NCBI GenBank assembly: GCA_949825025.1
Contig: OX463782.1
Location: forward strand, 29,490,759 to 29,554,758
DNA length: 64,000 nt
Direction: 5' to 3'
Source: Siphlonurus alternatus
Lineage: Eukaryota; Arthropoda; Insecta; Ephemeroptera; Siphlonuridae
Shown here: positions 61,101 to 64,000 of the stretch, piece by piece
How positions within the stretch are numbered: position 1 is the first letter of the stretch
Layout of the letters: each line of letters opens with the position of its first letter
Translations under genes and position numbers: made by a program
Notes under the pieces: generated by a model
Database searches by the model: none
Told to the model about the DNA's origin: nothing
The model's input: the letters and a program-made list of their open reading frames with translations, nothing else

Positions 61101-64000
61101 TACCGCAGTACAAGCTCACTTTTCTGTGATGATGGAGAAAAAAAGTACGTTGGATTGAAAAATTAAACTCTTTGCCTTATAATTATATATGAAGTTGGTT
61201 CCTCATGTCATTTTTTTAAAAATAATTATTGATAATTGTTTCAAAGTGATATTTAAATTTCTATAATAAAAAATATGTCATGGTCGTATCTGTTTTCTAA
61301 AAAAAAAAACTATAGAAAATAAATTGGTTTTAACAGAAAACTGAATATCAATATTAATTAAAGTTTTGAAGTTCCTTTATTTTTAATAAATAATATCTTA
61401 ATCTTTATAGTAAAATGAACGTAAAAAAAAAACAAGTACTGTAATTTAAAGATACTTAAAAAATATATAAGTAATAAATTATATAAATTCAATTTGATAC
61501 TGCATGGTATGTAACGAGCCCCCCGTAGGCACAATAAACCCTTTTGTATAACTACTGTCTATATAAGTTAGCGTGCTGGTTTAACGGTGCTTCATAAAAT
61601 ATTACAACTCTCATAATACAACGTAAATGCAATAGGGTCACCATAAATAATAATGCGATACAGATCAGAAATCGGTTAATTTTAAACTATTATTTTTACT
61701 TGACTTAATAAATAGATAATATATTTAAATTTACAACTTTACAACAAGAAATGTTGCAATTGTGAAGTTAATATACGTCGTGGAAATTAATTTTGACATT
61801 TCTTAAAAATTTTATTAGTAAATTATTTTTAATTATTCTTTTTAAGTACAGTAATTTTTATAAAACATGGTGTACTTAAAAAAAAATTTAGAAGTGTAAA
61901 TGAAATATAATATGCGAAGAGTTTAAATGCCAACATACAGCACTCTTAGCGTAAACACTTGAGTGCCCATATTTGGCGGGTAGTAAAAATGCCAGTCTCA
62001 ACAGTCAGGTCGTGGGAAGATGGAAACAACGAGTTGGATTTCCAAACTATATAGTGGTGGTGGTGGATAATCAGAAAACAATGACGACGATTTCAGTAGC
62101 AAAATAATGATCAAATAAGACGAGCATCGTTATATATAAATGTTGCAGACTATACGGAGATTTTATAGTGTAGAATATAAAAGCTCTTTGGTAAAAGGCG
62201 GTCAACATAAGACCAATCAAACAATTTTTATACAATAATTTTAGTAAAAAAAGGACTGAATGATTTTAAGTTAAGATATTTGAAAAAAAAAAAAAAAAAG
62301 CTTTTAACCTTTGAATAGGCATCAAATTTCCTTAAAAATCTTTCAAAAAAAAAAAAATATAAAAAGAATAAAAACCTCAAGCATGAGGTCATAACAACAA
62401 ATACTTTTTTAAAAAAAAAAATATTTGGCTAGCGTCTCGTTATTTTTTGTATTATAAAGCCAAGTTCGGCACATGATGTTGTCGCTTTTCTCACGGGATG
62501 GACGTGAAGATTTCACAGGTATACGGCTGTGGCTGCGTCAGGTATATAACTATAAGAATAGGAGACAACAGGGCGTCGTGTTGAGAGGAGGAGGTGGGCG
62601 GGCAGTCGTGGCGACACGCAGTCTGGCAGGCCCGCCACTAGACGGCGTCAGCTTATACTAGGGCCAGCAGCTAACACCGGGAGCGTAACATTCCTAAAGT
62701 CACCTCATGCCACTCAGGTTGCATTCAACGTAACTTATGTACTTGTAAAAAATGAAGAGCATTGTTTAAAAAATGAAATCAAATTTAAGAATTTTATATT
62801 GTATAAGAAATGGTCAAAATAAACTATAATAAAAACAGCCTTAGCTGAAATAAATTTCATCTTTTATTCGCTCTTCTCTCGTCTTTTCTCTTCTTATTTT
62901 GCACCATTTTAGAGGAGAAAAGTCGAGATTACGTCTTTTTTCCTCTTCTTGAGCATAAAATGTTAGAAATATTGTTTCCATTTTATCCTCACTTTGACCG
63001 AAGAGGAAATAAGATGTGTTTTAGAAGTAAAAATATTAGGTAGACTTATAAAGGACGAGTTGAAGACGAAATTTTTGAACCAGGGAAGTGATTTTTAATG
63101 AGAAATACGTAGGAGGGACAGATATAATAAAAAGGTATTGAATACGTTTAAAATTAATGCAAATGTTTTTAAATAATAAATTTTACTGCACTTGTTTCTG
63201 TTTGACACCATTTTCTTTTCCGCACTACCTTTATATACAATTTATATCATTATTACTCCACCCTGTATAATCAACCTACGTACTGTATATACAACATATG
63301 TAATATGAACCTTGGTACCATATGGTATAAAGTCGAGTTAGCATGTCGTATGTAGGAAGATGGTGGTGGTAACATTATCATTACATAAACATAATACATG
63401 TCAGTATATTATATAAAACACATTCCGTATGTTCAAGAAAAATAAGTGTTGACGAGCTTATTTTCTCACATGACATTAGACAGAAATCACGTCAGGACGT
63501 CGTAACGTGATCCTCGTGTAGCTCGTCAATCTAATGTGATCGATGAACTATGTTGAATACACCATGTTAAAGGACCTAATTTTAAGCAATTGAATATAAT
63601 ACACAATTACTTTTTATTAGTATCACTTAAATAATAAAACTATATTGGTGTACTAGCTAAAAATGGCATATTTATAAATTAATAAAAATCCAACTTTTTT
63701 GGTCACCAAAATGAATAAAATTATCAGAAACATTTTTATTAACTTTTCTAACATATTCCTCGAATGCATGGTTCACCATCACAAGCATTGACTTTTTAAT
63801 TTCTACTAATGTTATTGATCATCAGCCATTACTATAATATACTTGCAGCAGCTACTGAATGGCTTGTCGATGAGGAGGAAACGTAGCTATATCAAGGAGG
63901 AGGAGGAGGTTAGACTCGTTGTATATATCGTGGTGGTTCTACAAGGCCGCCCGCTTGCTTTGCTGCTATAGCTTGCTTGCTGCCTACACTCCATTCAGCA

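Noticed and set aside
62473..62661. 62-codon plus-strand frame MMLSLFSRDGRED
   Set aside because: No homology recognised and no splice context; probably chance within a GC-rich patch.

Overview
This window is animal nuclear DNA, most likely from an arthropod. Genes are split into many short GT-AG exons inside AT-rich introns. DNA transposon remnants and microsatellites are abundant. The best-recognised gene, daughterless (da), carries a bHLH exon of the arthropod type. I cannot name the species; the long AT-rich introns and repeat load do not look like a compact Drosophila-type genome. All exon models were built by hand from reading frame, splice sites and phase, and in each of the three split genes the coding exons sum to an exact multiple of three.

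Layout. (1) 3193-19986, plus strand: a 12-exon gene for a zona pellucida (ZP) domain membrane protein with signal peptide, acidic N-terminal region, ZP module, basic cleavage site and one transmembrane helix. (2) 24049-29766, minus strand: a 9-exon gene for a PSTPIP-like F-BAR plus SH3 protein, convergent with the ZP gene. (3) 33922-43685, minus strand: da, the class I bHLH E-protein, from an internal short-isoform start to the C-terminus. (4) 43686-64000: da upstream or first-intron DNA without recognised coding exons, containing an intact-ORF non-LTR retrotransposon (53008-56163, minus strand) and long microsatellites.

The strongest observation is the architecture of da. Two tandem 146-nt exons encode alternative versions of almost the whole bHLH domain (35631-35776 and 35452-35597). 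They are 35/48 identical in protein, have identical phases, and are separated by only 33 nt, so they look mutually exclusive, as in vertebrate E12/E47. In addition, an upstream ATG exon (43614-43685) resembles the short-isoform first exon of vertebrate TCF4-A and HEBAlt, and a 60-nt exon (39477-39536) looks like a second copy of the conserved [13 protein letters not shown] helix. If real, this single arthropod E-protein gene carries several layers of isoform diversity best known from vertebrate paralogues.

The rest is rich in hairpin (MITE-type) elements. At least five families are visible, three with two or more copies, and target-site duplications are seen for hAT-like, Harbinger-like and other types. 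There is also a 289-bp tandem duplication in a ZP intron and a 20-bp-stem hairpin about 400 bp downstream of the da stop codon that could be a microRNA precursor or another small inverted repeat.
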